Below are positions 1-8,362 of a stretch of DNA of 64,000 bases, in pieces (position 1 is the first letter of the stretch; each line of letters begins with the position of its first letter). The DNA lies in NCBI RefSeq assembly GCF_000165835.1, contig NC_014640.1:1798001-1862000 (forward strand), written 5' to 3'. A program made the position numbers and the translations under genes. The notes under the pieces were generated by a model. That model saw nothing but the letters and a program-made list of their open reading frames with translations. It was not told the DNA's origin and searched no databases. The stretch is from Achromobacter xylosoxidans A8. GTDB lineage: Bacteria; Pseudomonadota; Gammaproteobacteria; Burkholderiales; Burkholderiaceae_B.

Positions 1-1053
1 CGCACGCGCCGCCGCGAAGTCCGATACCGCCCCTGCCGGCTGGCCCAGGCGCTGGCGCGCGTAGCCGCGCTGCGCGAGCAACTGGGCTGAGCCCGGCTGG
101 CGGGCGATGGCGTCGCTCAAGCGCGCTTCCGCTTCGGCGGCTTGGGCCTTGGTGCCCGCGGCCAGCGTGGTCGTCAACAGCTGGGCGTAGCTTTCGTTGT
201 CGGGCGCTTCGGCCACGGCCTGGCGGGCCAGGACGATGGCTTCCTGGTACGCGCCCTTGTCGTAGGCGGCATAGGCGCCGGTGGCGGCCACGCTGCCCGG
301 GGCTGGCGCGGCGGGCGCCTGGCTCGCGGCGAGCTGTTTCTGGAAGGCCTGTTGCCTGGCTTGCAGCGCGGCCTTGTTGGGCGCGCCCAGCGCCAGCGCC
401 GTGTCGACGGCCTGGCTGGCGGCTTCGTAGCGCTGCTGCGCGCCCAGCGATTCCACCCACAGCAAGGCCCATTCGCCCTGCCTGGGCACGGCGCGGAAGG
501 CGCGCTCGGCGCCCGCGGCGGCGGCTGCGTAGTCCTGGCGTCCATAGTCCGCATAGGCGCGTGCCGCCACGGGGTAAGCGCGCTGGTACGGCGTCTGCGG
601 CGCGGGCTTGCGGACGGGGGGCGACGCTTGCGCCTGAACCTGTGCCTGTGCCGGCGTTTGCGCCGCGGGTTGCGCGGGCGTTGCTGCCACGGCCGGCGGA
701 CGCTGCAGGTTGGCCTTGGCCAGGCGCAGCTCAGGCGTGCCCAAACCGTCGGCGATGGCCGCGTCGGCCGCGCGCGCGGCCTCCTGGCGCTTGCCCTGTT
801 TTTCCAGGGCGTACACCAGCAGCAGACGCAGGCGGGCCACATCCGGCCGCAGGCGGATCGCGTTTTCCGCCATGACCTGGGCGGTTTCGTAATGGCCGGC
901 GTCGTACTGCTTGTAGGCCTGGTCGGCCAGTTGGTAGGCGTCGCCTTCCAGCGGACGTTCGGCTGCGGCGCCAGGTTGCGCGGCGGCTTCGGGAGCCGCC
1001 GCCGTGCACAGCAGCATGGCGGTGAAAGCCAGCGAACGGGAAATAACGGTCAT
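1..1053 (-). CDS. TPR-rich secreted protein, NfrA-like N-terminal part (truncated by window edge)
   Basis: The reading frame starts with ATG at 1053 and stays open to base 1, so only about 351 N-terminal residues are visible. A signal peptide is evident (basic MTVISR start, hydrophobic stretch, Ala-rich cleavage region near residue 25). It is followed by Ala/Gln-rich helical repeats of TPR type, with A-Y-x2-Y-x-A-x2-Y-type periodicity, separated by a Pro/Gln/Ala-rich linker around residues 130-150. Its ATG overlaps the stop of the upstream nfrB by four bases, so the two are translationally coupled. In E. coli, NfrA is the TPR-containing outer-membrane partner of NfrB and the phage N4 receptor. 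Here that role is inferred from gene order and architecture. The C-terminal part, which would hold any barrel, lies outside the window. Confidence 0.65.
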   Translation of the reverse strand, partial: MTVISRSLAFTAMLLCTAAAPEAAAQPGAAAERPLEGDAYQLADQAYKQYDAGHYETAQVMAENAIRLRPDVARLRLLLVYALEKQGKRQEAARAADAAIADGLGTPELRLAKANLQRPPAVAATPAQPAAQTPAQAQVQAQASPPVRKPAPQTPYQRAYPVAARAYADYGRQDYAAAAAGAERAFRAVPRQGEWALLWVESLGAQQRYEAASQAVDTALALGAPNKAALQARQQAFQKQLAASQAPAAPAPGSVAATGAYAAYDKGAYQEAIVLARQAVAEAPDNESYAQLLTTTLAAGTKAQAAEAEARLSDAIARQPGSAQLLAQRGYARQRLGQPAGAVSDFAAARA

Positions 1054-2753
1054 GGAGGAGAGGGCCTGTGCGATAGCGGGTCCGCGGGGTGCTCGGTTTG
1101 CGTCGGGGCGCCTTGCTGGAACGACAGCGCTTCATGCAAGGTCTTTTCGTCGAGCCAGCCCCGCTCCATCAGGATTTCGCCCAGCGGCCGCTTCTCGCGC
1201 GCCTGGATCTCCAGCGCCTGTTCCAGCATCTGGTGGTCGATCGCCTGCCAGGACAGCAGCAGGTCGCCCAGGCGCTGGCGTTGCTGCGCCAACTGGTCGG
1301 TGGACGGGAAGTCATGCATGGTCTTGTCCCAGGCCAGCCGCTTGCCTGTGATCAGGTGGCCGATGAACAGGCGCCAGGCCCGCGCCGCCGCCATGGCGTT
1401 GATGAAGTTGCCGACGATCATGCGCGGCATGGACAGCAGCGCATGTTCCCAGCCGTACATGCGGCCGACGAAGTATGCGCGCTGCACCACGCGCAGCAGC
1501 AGCGCCCCCGCGTTCAGCCACATCAGCGTCACCAGCCAGCCGCCAGGGCGGAAGTACGAGGGGTAGTAGACCTTCCACCAGCCGAAACGGTCGGCCAGGT
1601 AGAAGAGGAAGAAGTTGGCCAGCAGCAGATAGGCCAGGATCGCGATGAACGAGGTGAACAGGCCCTTGCGGTCGCGGAACAGCAGATACTTGGTCGCCAG
1701 CGATCCCGTCCATCCCACCTGCTGCCAGCCTTGCAGGCCGATGCCCAGCGTCCAGCGGGCCTTTTGCCGGTAAGCGGTGCGGAAGGTATTGGGGAAGTAC
1801 TCGCGCACCCCCAGCGGCATCTTGATGGCCGAGACTTTCTCCCGCCCCAGGCCGAACCAGGCGCGGCGGCGGGTCACGTACTCGACCTCGAACTTGCCGA
1901 AGATCTGGCGCATGCCGCGCTGGGCCAGCCGCGCGCCGATGTCGTAATCCTCGGTCAGCGTGTCGGTATTGAAGGGCTGGTTGTTCGTCTCCGCCGCCAG
2001 CACCTCCAAGGCATGGCGCGAGAAGCAGGTGCCCACGCCTGCGGACGGCACCATCCTGGACAGGCTTTCGCGCACCACCAGGTCCTTGGTGTGCCACTCG
2101 GCGAATTCGTCCATGTAGGTGCCGGCGACCAGCTCGTGCCATTCCCGTTCCAGCGAGGTCACCGGCAACTGGATGAAGTCGATGCGCGGCAGCAGGTAGT
2201 TGTAGTACTTCAGTTCCAGCGGGTGCAGCACGTCTTCGCTGTCGTGCAGGATCACGCCGGCAAAGGGCTCGGGCTGCAGCGCGTTCTGCGCGAAGATGGC
2301 CTGCACGATCCAGTTCAGGCAGTCGGCCTTGCAGGTCGGTCCGTCGTGCGGCACTTCCACGCGTATCAGCTGGCGGTAGCGGCGCCGCATGCGCTCTACT
2401 TCCTTGATGGTGCGTTCGTCGTTCTGGTAGGTGCCGGCGAAGATCGTGTAGTTCTTGTATTCCAGCGTCGACACCATGTTTTCCAGCATGGGGGCGATCA
2501 CGTCGTACTCCAGCCAGGCAGGCACCATGATCGCCAGCGGCTGTTCCTGCTTGGCGCGCAGCTGTTCCGCGGTCAGCGCCGCATACTGGCGCTTGACCGT
2601 CAGTCCGCGGCGCAGTTCGCGCAGCCAGAACCAGCCGTCGATGAACAGGTCATCCAGGCTGGACAGCAGGATGATGACGCCGACCACCGCCGTCACGATC
2701 TCCAGGCCGCGGTAGTAGTCGGCGATGAGGTAGGGCCAGTAAAGCGAGGACAT
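1050..2753 (-). CDS. nfrB: NfrB-like membrane glycosyltransferase with C-terminal c-di-GMP-binding MshEN domain
   Basis: 567 residues. A hydrophobic N-terminal segment (about 17-32) precedes a family-2 glycosyltransferase domain with the processive-synthase signatures D-S-E-D at 171-174, T-E-D at 267-269 and Q-K-A-R-W at 330-334. Further membrane segments follow at about 365-390 and 405-425. The C-terminus (494-546) holds two 24-residue MshEN motifs separated by exactly five residues: R-L-G...Leu17...Leu21...Gln24 and P-L-G...Gly10...Leu17...Gln24. In E. coli, NfrB makes a surface glycan under c-di-GMP control, using a sugar supplied by WecB. A GGAG element sits 5-8 bases before the ATG. It lies between the BcsB-like gene and the NfrA-like gene in one operon. 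It is distinct from BcsA, which uses a PilZ domain. Confidence 0.88.
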   Translation of the reverse strand: MSSLYWPYLIADYYRGLEIVTAVVGVIILLSSLDDLFIDGWFWLRELRRGLTVKRQYAALTAEQLRAKQEQPLAIMVPAWLEYDVIAPMLENMVSTLEYKNYTIFAGTYQNDERTIKEVERMRRRYRQLIRVEVPHDGPTCKADCLNWIVQAIFAQNALQPEPFAGVILHDSEDVLHPLELKYYNYLLPRIDFIQLPVTSLEREWHELVAGTYMDEFAEWHTKDLVVRESLSRMVPSAGVGTCFSRHALEVLAAETNNQPFNTDTLTEDYDIGARLAQRGMRQIFGKFEVEYVTRRRAWFGLGREKVSAIKMPLGVREYFPNTFRTAYRQKARWTLGIGLQGWQQVGWTGSLATKYLLFRDRKGLFTSFIAILAYLLLANFFLFYLADRFGWWKVYYPSYFRPGGWLVTLMWLNAGALLLRVVQRAYFVGRMYGWEHALLSMPRMIVGNFINAMAAARAWRLFIGHLITGKRLAWDKTMHDFPSTDQLAQQRQRLGDLLLSWQAIDHQMLEQALEIQAREKRPLGEILMERGWLDEKTLHEALSFQQGAPTQTEHPADPLSHRPSPP

Positions 2754-2765
2754 GGCGTCTCCGGA

Positions 2766-4979
2766 TTACTTGCTGTCCTTGTTCTTCCTGCGGCTGACGC
2801 GCAAGGCGGCGATCAGGATCAGGAGCAGGATCAACAGGCCCACGCTCAGGGCCGGCACGCTCCACGACAGGTAGTTGCGCCACTCGAAGAAGGCGCTCGC
2901 GCCCGCGCCCGGCGGCTGGCCGGCGGCGGGGTTGGCGCTGTCGATCCAGGCCAGCGGCCCCGCCGCGCCGATGATGGCGATGTTGCCGCGGTTCAGCACG
3001 AAGGGCGTCTGCGGCATGGCCGGGCGCTGGCCCAGCGTGTGCCACAGCAGGCCGTCCTGGCCCCCGGCGCGCACCACTTCGGCCGTGCTCAGGTTGTCCA
3101 GCCCGGAAATGTCCAGCCAGGGCGCGCTCTTGCCGTCCACCGTCAGCTGCTTGCGGTCCGTGACCTTGACCATGGGCTTGGCGCCGTCCACGGCGACTTC
3201 CATCGCGACGAATGGGCCGCCGGGCTTGGCCGTCTGGCCCGCCGGCGTGAGCGACAGCGCCGCGCGCGTGGCCGACAGGCCGCTGGCCGTGGCGATGCCG
3301 ATGACGCGTTGCAGGCTGGCGGGCGCGTCGGCCAGATAGGTGTCGGGGACCAGCAGCTGAGGACTGCCGGCCAGCAGCGGCAGCAGCCCCACGAAGGTGC
3401 CATCGGGCTGCGCGCGGCCCGGCTTCACGTAGCTGGTGGGCAGCACGTTCACCGGATAGCCTTGCGGGATTTCGTTGCAATCCACCGATACCGGCTGGCG
3501 CTGGAAGGTGACGCGCACCGCGTTGTTCAGGCCCAGGGCGTAGCCGGGCACGCGCGCCGTGAGGCGCTCGGGATGGCCGTCGGCGTCCATCTGTTTGGCG
3601 GCCAGCAGAATGCCGTTCCAGAACACCGAGGCGACCGGGCGCGTGGCGGAGGCGCCGGGCGCGGCGGCCAGGTCCATGACCAGTTCGTCCGGCATGCTGC
3701 CGTCCGCGGAAACGGCGGCCAGCGCGAACGTGGCGTTCCAGTCGCCGCGCGCGACCACGTCGAAGCTGGCGGACGATCCGCCCAGCGCCGTCAGGCGCAT
3801 GCCTTCCGTGGCCGAGGCTTGCGGCGGCTCGGCCGCCTTGACTTGCGCCTGGCGCGTAACCAGGATGCGGCGCCAGGCCGTGTCGAAGGCGCCCGCGCCC
3901 TGCGCGCCGGCATTGGCGGCCACCGCGATCACCGCCTGCCGGCCCAGCGGCGCCAGGCGGATCTCCTTGGATGGCAGGTCCTGGCCGGCCAGCGGCATGC
4001 GCCGCTGGCGCCATGCCTTGAAGGCCTCCGCGGCGTCGGCGTCCTGCGCCAATTGCGCCTGCAAGGCGTCCAGCGCCTCGCTGTAGCGGGCGCGCAGCGC
4101 GGCGTCCGCGATCACCACGTCGCCGCTGACCGCGGGGGCGCCCATGACCAGCAGCGCGCCGATCTCGGCGGGGCTGGCCAGCTTGTGCTTGTCATTGCCC
4201 GCCAGGGCCGCGAACGCAGGCACCTGCCCAAGTCCGTTCGGCGCCTGCAGGCCGTGGGTGTCGATCTCGTCGCCCACAGTTGGGAAGGCGTGCACCGCGA
4301 CCCGCTTGCCGCTGCGCTCCATCGCCACGCCCATGCGCCAGGCGCTGTCGAACGCCTGCTGGTCGAGCTTGGCGCCCGCCACCATCAGCACGGGCTTGCC
4401 GGGCAGGGTGCTCCAGGCCTCGTCCAGGCTGCCGATGGCCGAGGCGTCGTAGCGGTAGCTCAGGCGTGTGCGCGGCGAAATCATCAGGGCGTTGGCGGTG
4501 GCGCGGTTGCTCTCGCACTGGCGCTGCGCGATCTCCGATTGCCAGTCCACCGCCAGGCGCACGAAGCCCGTGTCGCGCACGCGCTGCTCCACGTTCAGCT
4601 TGCGCGTGGCCGATCCCTCGCCGTCGGCGATGCGCTGCGCGGTCTGCGGCACGCCGTCCACCCACAGCACCATGCTGGCGCGGCCTGGTTCGCCCTTGAT
4701 GTAGCGCGCGTCGAAGTCCAGCGTGGCATCGGCTATCGGCACGCCGCGGGGGACCGGCAGGTAGAACTCCTGGCGCGCGTCGCTATTGCTCAGCACCACG
4801 GGCTCGCGGATGCCCAGATCCTCCAGGCTGGTGTCGCGCGTGACCCAGTCGTCGCCCAGCAAGCGCCGCAAGGCGTCGCCCGCGGGACTGGCCATCGCTC
4901 CCAAGGGGAGCAGCAACCCGGCGGCGATCAGGGCGCGGCAAAGGGTGCGGGCGGCATGGGAATGCGGGGCATGGGGCAT
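2766..4979 (-). CDS. BcsB-like periplasmic glycan-export subunit, membrane anchored
   Basis: 737 residues starting at ATG 4979 (GGAG just upstream). A signal peptide (about 1-34, ending at A-M-A) precedes a large periplasmic region with two repeats of the type seen in cellulose-synthase regulator BcsB, including the E-F-Y-L-P-V-P-R-G segment near residue 70 and a conserved R-x-L-S-Y-R stretch near 160. A single transmembrane helix (about 708-728) is followed by a short Lys/Arg-rich cytoplasmic tail. BcsB forms a periplasmic channel with the synthase BcsA. Here the only synthase nearby is the NfrB-like glycosyltransferase encoded immediately downstream (12-base gap), so this protein probably escorts the NfrB product. 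The BcsB match is by overall pattern, so specific function is inferred. Confidence 0.72.
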   Translation of the reverse strand: MPHAPHSHAARTLCRALIAAGLLLPLGAMASPAGDALRRLLGDDWVTRDTSLEDLGIREPVVLSNSDARQEFYLPVPRGVPIADATLDFDARYIKGEPGRASMVLWVDGVPQTAQRIADGEGSATRKLNVEQRVRDTGFVRLAVDWQSEIAQRQCESNRATANALMISPRTRLSYRYDASAIGSLDEAWSTLPGKPVLMVAGAKLDQQAFDSAWRMGVAMERSGKRVAVHAFPTVGDEIDTHGLQAPNGLGQVPAFAALAGNDKHKLASPAEIGALLVMGAPAVSGDVVIADAALRARYSEALDALQAQLAQDADAAEAFKAWRQRRMPLAGQDLPSKEIRLAPLGRQAVIAVAANAGAQGAGAFDTAWRRILVTRQAQVKAAEPPQASATEGMRLTALGGSSASFDVVARGDWNATFALAAVSADGSMPDELVMDLAAAPGASATRPVASVFWNGILLAAKQMDADGHPERLTARVPGYALGLNNAVRVTFQRQPVSVDCNEIPQGYPVNVLPTSYVKPGRAQPDGTFVGLLPLLAGSPQLLVPDTYLADAPASLQRVIGIATASGLSATRAALSLTPAGQTAKPGGPFVAMEVAVDGAKPMVKVTDRKQLTVDGKSAPWLDISGLDNLSTAEVVRAGGQDGLLWHTLGQRPAMPQTPFVLNRGNIAIIGAAGPLAWIDSANPAAGQPPGAGASAFFEWRNYLSWSVPALSVGLLILLLILIAALRVSRRKNKDSK

Positions 4980-5008
4980 GGAGGCTCCGGTGGTGGGGAC
5001 TGGGGCGG

Positions 5009-6163
5009 CTAGCGGGCCGCGGCAGGCGCCTGAGGCGAAAACTCGGTGACGGCGCGGCCGCAGAGCGCGTCGACGATGCGCTGGCTGGCGAGGCCGTCGC
5101 CATAGGGATTGATGCGGCGCGAGAAAGCGGCGTGCAGTTCCGGGTGGTCGAGCAGGCGGTTCACTTCGGCCAGGATGCGCTGCGTGTCGGTGCCGACCAG
5201 CGTCACGGTGCCGGCCTGCACGGCCTCCGGGCGCTCGGTGACGTCGCGCATCACCAGCACCGGCTTGCCCAGGTAGGGCGCTTCTTCCTGCACGCCGCCC
5301 GAGTCGGTCAGGATCAGGTAGGCGCGCTGCATGAACCAGACGAAGTCCAGGTAATCCAGCGGGGCGATCAGGTGCACGCGCGACAGGCCGTCCAGCTGCG
5401 CCATTACTACGTTGCGCACTTGCGGATTCAGGTGCACGGGATAGACGATCTGCAGATCCTCGCGCCGCGCCAGTTCGGCCAGGGCGGCGCAGATATGCCG
5501 GAAGCCGTCGCCGAAGCTTTCGCGCCGGTGCCCGGTGACCAGCAACAGGCGGCGCTGCGGATCCAGCCAGCCGTAGCGTGTCGCCAGTTGCTGCGCCAGC
5601 GCGCCCTCGGGGGCGAGCTTGCCGCAGGTCAGGGCCAGCGCGTCGATCACGGTATTGCCGGTGACGGTGATGCGCCCCGACAGGTTTTCGCGCAGCAGGT
5701 TGGCGCGCGATTGCGCCGTGGGCGCAAACAGCCAGTCGCCCACCGCATCGACCACGCGGCGGTTCATTTCCTCGGGGAAGGGCTTGGCCAGATCGCCGGT
5801 GCGCAGGCCGGCTTCGACGTGGCCGATGCGCGCACGGCGGTGGAAAGAGGCCAGCGCGCAGGCCGACGCGGTGCTGGTGTCGCCATGGACGAGCACGCAA
5901 TCGGGCTGCTCCGCCTCCAGCACGCTGTCCACCCGGCTGATCAGCCGCGCGTACAGGCCGTTGAGCGTCTGGTTGGGCACCATGATGTCCAGGTCGTGCT
6001 GCGCCCGCAGATCGAACAAGGCCATCACCTGATCCAGCATCTCGCGATGCTGGCCCGTCACGCAGACGACGCTCTGGATCCGGGGTTCGCCTTGCAACGC
6101 GGCCACCAGGGGCGCCATCTTGATCGCTTCGGGACGGGTCCCGAATATGGAAAGGACTTTCAT
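5009..6163 (-). CDS. wecB: UDP-N-acetylglucosamine 2-epimerase (non-hydrolysing)
   Basis: 384 residues, normal length for WecB/MnaA. It interconverts UDP-GlcNAc and UDP-ManNAc in the cytoplasm. Visible family motifs are G-T-R-P-E-A-I-K at 8-15, H-G-D-T-S-T-A, H-V-E-A-G-L-R-T, P-F-P-E-E-M-N-R and T-G-H-R-R-E-S-F-G, with the Asp, Glu and His residues used in catalysis. It is the first gene of the minus-strand operon, 29 bases before the BcsB-like gene. In E. coli the NGR glycan depends on WecB, which is encoded elsewhere; here it is physically linked, supporting an aminosugar (ManNAc-type) glycan product. No clear Shine-Dalgarno element precedes ATG 6163. The function is clear; the assignment to this particular glycan is inferred from the operon. 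Confidence 0.95.
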   Translation of the reverse strand: MKVLSIFGTRPEAIKMAPLVAALQGEPRIQSVVCVTGQHREMLDQVMALFDLRAQHDLDIMVPNQTLNGLYARLISRVDSVLEAEQPDCVLVHGDTSTASACALASFHRRARIGHVEAGLRTGDLAKPFPEEMNRRVVDAVGDWLFAPTAQSRANLLRENLSGRITVTGNTVIDALALTCGKLAPEGALAQQLATRYGWLDPQRRLLLVTGHRRESFGDGFRHICAALAELARREDLQIVYPVHLNPQVRNVVMAQLDGLSRVHLIAPLDYLDFVWFMQRAYLILTDSGGVQEEAPYLGKPVLVMRDVTERPEAVQAGTVTLVGTDTQRILAEVNRLLDHPELHAAFSRRINPYGDGLASQRIVDALCGRAVTEFSPQAPAAAR

Positions 6164-6310
6164 CGCAAGAACGGGCCCCCTACGCCGGTGGCATTTTCTT
6201 GCGTAGATTATGGATTGAAAGTAATCGTAATATGTGACGGTTTATTTCATAAGAGGGCGGTTGTCGGCGAATGTGGGGGCAATCTGTTGCTTTCGCGCGA
6301 TGGCGATGGC
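6164..6310 (-). promoter_or_regulatory. AT-rich leader, presumed promoter region of the wecB-nfr operon
   Basis: This 147-base gap between two minus-strand transcription units is markedly more AT-rich than its surroundings, especially 6190-6250. It is the only non-coding space upstream of wecB, so the operon promoter is expected here. On the minus strand a CATAAT-like -10 can be seen near 6208-6213, but no convincing -35 lies at proper spacing, so I do not assign a start point. Confidence 0.35.
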
Positions 6311-7123
6311 CTATCCGGCCTCATTCGCCGGCCATTGGAAGCGCTGCGCCACCTTGTCCATGAAACGCCCTGCCGCCTCGCGGTGGTACTCGGTGGAACG
6401 GGCCACGCCCTGGCCGGCAGCCTCCAGGTCCAGCATCGCGTTCAGGTCGCTGTTGAGCGACGCGTTGAAGCCGCGCTTGGTGATCGCCAGCGCCGCCATG
6501 GGCAGTTCGGCCATGGACAGCGCGATCTGCCGCGCGCGCGCGTGGATCCGTTCCTGCGGCTGGATCTCGAACACGATGCCCATCTCCTTCGCTTCCTCGG
6601 CCTGGAATTCGCGGGTGGAGAAGGCCAGTTCCTTGGCGCGTTGCAGGCCCACCATGCGCGGCAGGGTGTACATGATCGCGCAGTCGGGGATAGCGCCCAG
6701 CCGCAGGAAGGACAGGCAAAAGCGCGCCCGCGGCGAGGCCAGGATCAGGTCGGCGGTCAGGGCCAGGCCCAGTCCGGCGCCATAGGCGGGGCCATCGACC
6801 GCCGCGATCACCGGCCGGTCCAGCGTGATCAGGCCTTCTATCGTCTGCAGCAGGCCGGCCATGCGTTGGTGCGCTTCTTCGGCGGAGCCGCCCGAGCCCA
6901 TGGTGGAAATGTCGCCGCCCGAGCAGAAAGCGCCGCCGGCGCCGGCCAGGATCACGACGCGCACGCCGCGGTCACGCCGGATCTGGCCCACCAGATGGGC
7001 CAGCTCTTCGCGCATGACCATGTCCAGCGCGTTGCGCTGAGAAGGACGGTTCAGGGTGATGGTGGCGACGCCGCCTTCGACGGTATAGAGCAGGGTCTTG
7101 AATTCGCTAGAGATGACTTGCAT
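6311..7123 (-). CDS. Crotonase-family enoyl-CoA isomerase/hydratase, PaaG-like active site
   Basis: 270 residues from ATG 7123, with GGAGA seven bases upstream; an in-frame ATG at 7138 is an alternative start. The crotonase fold is clear: oxyanion-hole segment G-A-F-C-S-G-G-D near 65-71 and G-P-A-Y-G-A-G near 111-117. Both glutamates of classical enoyl-CoA hydratase are absent (Gly at 119, Phe at 139). Instead an Asp follows Pro at 146-147 (G-A-I-P-D), the position used by PaaG and related delta3-delta2-enoyl-CoA isomerases. It is therefore more likely a double-bond isomerase than a hydratase. It is the last gene of the left-hand catabolic operon, 77 bases after the racemase-like gene. The substrate is unknown. 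Confidence 0.8.
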   Translation of the reverse strand: MQVISSEFKTLLYTVEGGVATITLNRPSQRNALDMVMREELAHLVGQIRRDRGVRVVILAGAGGAFCSGGDISTMGSGGSAEEAHQRMAGLLQTIEGLITLDRPVIAAVDGPAYGAGLGLALTADLILASPRARFCLSFLRLGAIPDCAIMYTLPRMVGLQRAKELAFSTREFQAEEAKEMGIVFEIQPQERIHARARQIALSMAELPMAALAITKRGFNASLNSDLNAMLDLEAAGQGVARSTEYHREAAGRFMDKVAQRFQWPANEAG

Positions 7124-7200
7124 CGTATCGGTCTCCATGTCTGCCTTCCAGGATGGCCAGGCCGCGCCATGCGGGCCTGGCCGCAAGTTGCCGCGGGCCG

Positions 7201-8331
7201 TCAGGCGATGGCGCCGCGCTCGCGCAATGCCTGGATCTCGGCTTGCGCCAGGCCCAGTTCCGCCAGCAATTCTTCCGTGTGCGCGCCGGGCGCGGGCACG
7301 GCGCCGGCCTGTCCCGGCGTGCGCGAAAGGCGCGGCGCGGGGGCGGGATGCACGATGCCGCCGGTTTCGATGAAGCTGCCGCGCGCCCGATGGTGGGGAT
7401 GTTGTGGCGCTTCCTCGAAGTCGAGCACCGGCGCGAAGCAGGCGTCGGTGCCTTCGAGCAGCGCGCACCATTGCTCGCGGGTCTTGCCGGCAATGATGCC
7501 GGCCAGCTTGGCGCGCAGCGGCGGCCATTGCGCGCGCTCCCATTGCTGCTGGAAGTCCGGGTCGTCGATGCCGCAGCGCTCCAGCAGCAGGCGGTAGAAC
7601 TGCGGCTCGATCGCGCCGATGGAAACGTACTTGCCATCCGCGCAGGCATAGCAGCCGTAGAAGTGGGCGCCGCCGTCCAGCATGTTGGCCTGGCGCTGGT
7701 TGACCCAGTCGCCGCTTTGCAATTTGCCGTGGTAGGCGCTGGCCAGCAGGGAGGCGCCGTCGCAGATGGCCGCGTCCACCACCTGGCCCCGGCCCGTGCG
7801 GCCAGCCTCGAGCAGGCCGCAAAGCACGCCGAAGGCCAGCATCATGGCGCCGCCGCCCATGTCGCCGACCAGATGCAGCGGCGGCGTTGGCGGCAGCCCG
7901 GCATGTCCCATGGCGTGCAGCGCGCCGGTGATGGCGATGTAGTTCAAATCATGGCCGGCCGCTTGCGCCAGCGGGCCGTCCTGGCCCCAGCCCGTCATGC
8001 GCCCGTACACCAGCCGCGGGTTGCGCGCGAGGCATTGCTCGGGTCCCAGGCCCAGCCTTTCCATGACGCCAGGCCGGAAGCCTTCCAGCAAGGCGTCCGC
8101 GCGGTCCAGCAGCCGCAGCACGATGTCGGTCGCGCCGGGTTGCTTGAGGTCCAGCGCGATCGTGCGGCGGCCCCGGTCGATGATGGTGCCGCCGCCGCCC
8201 AGGAACCCGGGCGTCAGCCGGTCGATGCGGATCACGTCCGCGCCCATGTCCGCCAACATCATGGCGCAGAAGGGGCCGGGCCCTATGCCCGCCATTTCCA
8301 CCACCGTAAATCCGCTCAGGGGACCAGCCAT
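7201..8331 (-). CDS. CaiB/BaiF family protein, alpha-methylacyl-CoA racemase-like
   Basis: About 376 residues starting M-A-G-P-L-S-G at ATG 8331, the canonical N-terminus of this subfamily. A GTG four codons upstream (8343) overlaps the only GGAG and is less likely. The G-I-G-P-G-P-F block and [11 protein letters not shown] follow. In the 380-residue frame counted from the GTG, His131 (A-G-H-D-L-N-Y) and Asp161 (V-G-D-M-G-G-G) have the same 30-residue spacing as the catalytic His/Asp pair of mycobacterial Mcr (126/156). The family moves the alpha proton of 2-methylacyl-CoA esters; true CoA transferases of the superfamily lack this His/Asp pair. Its presence suggests that the pathway handles alpha-methyl-branched acyl-CoAs. 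It sits between the IclR gene and the crotonase gene. Confidence 0.82.
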   Translation of the reverse strand: MAGPLSGFTVVEMAGIGPGPFCAMMLADMGADVIRIDRLTPGFLGGGGTIIDRGRRTIALDLKQPGATDIVLRLLDRADALLEGFRPGVMERLGLGPEQCLARNPRLVYGRMTGWGQDGPLAQAAGHDLNYIAITGALHAMGHAGLPPTPPLHLVGDMGGGAMMLAFGVLCGLLEAGRTGRGQVVDAAICDGASLLASAYHGKLQSGDWVNQRQANMLDGGAHFYGCYACADGKYVSIGAIEPQFYRLLLERCGIDDPDFQQQWERAQWPPLRAKLAGIIAGKTREQWCALLEGTDACFAPVLDFEEAPQHPHHRARGSFIETGGIVHPAPAPRLSRTPGQAGAVPAPGAHTEELLAELGLAQAEIQALRERGAIA

Positions 8332-8362
8332 GTCTATCGTCACTCCATGATGTATCGGGTGC

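Noticed and set aside
1089..5012. Very long open frame on the plus strand across the nfrB/BcsB-like genes
   Set aside because: It is antisense to two well-supported genes, its translation is Arg/His/Gln-rich without any domain, and long antisense frames are expected at this GC content.
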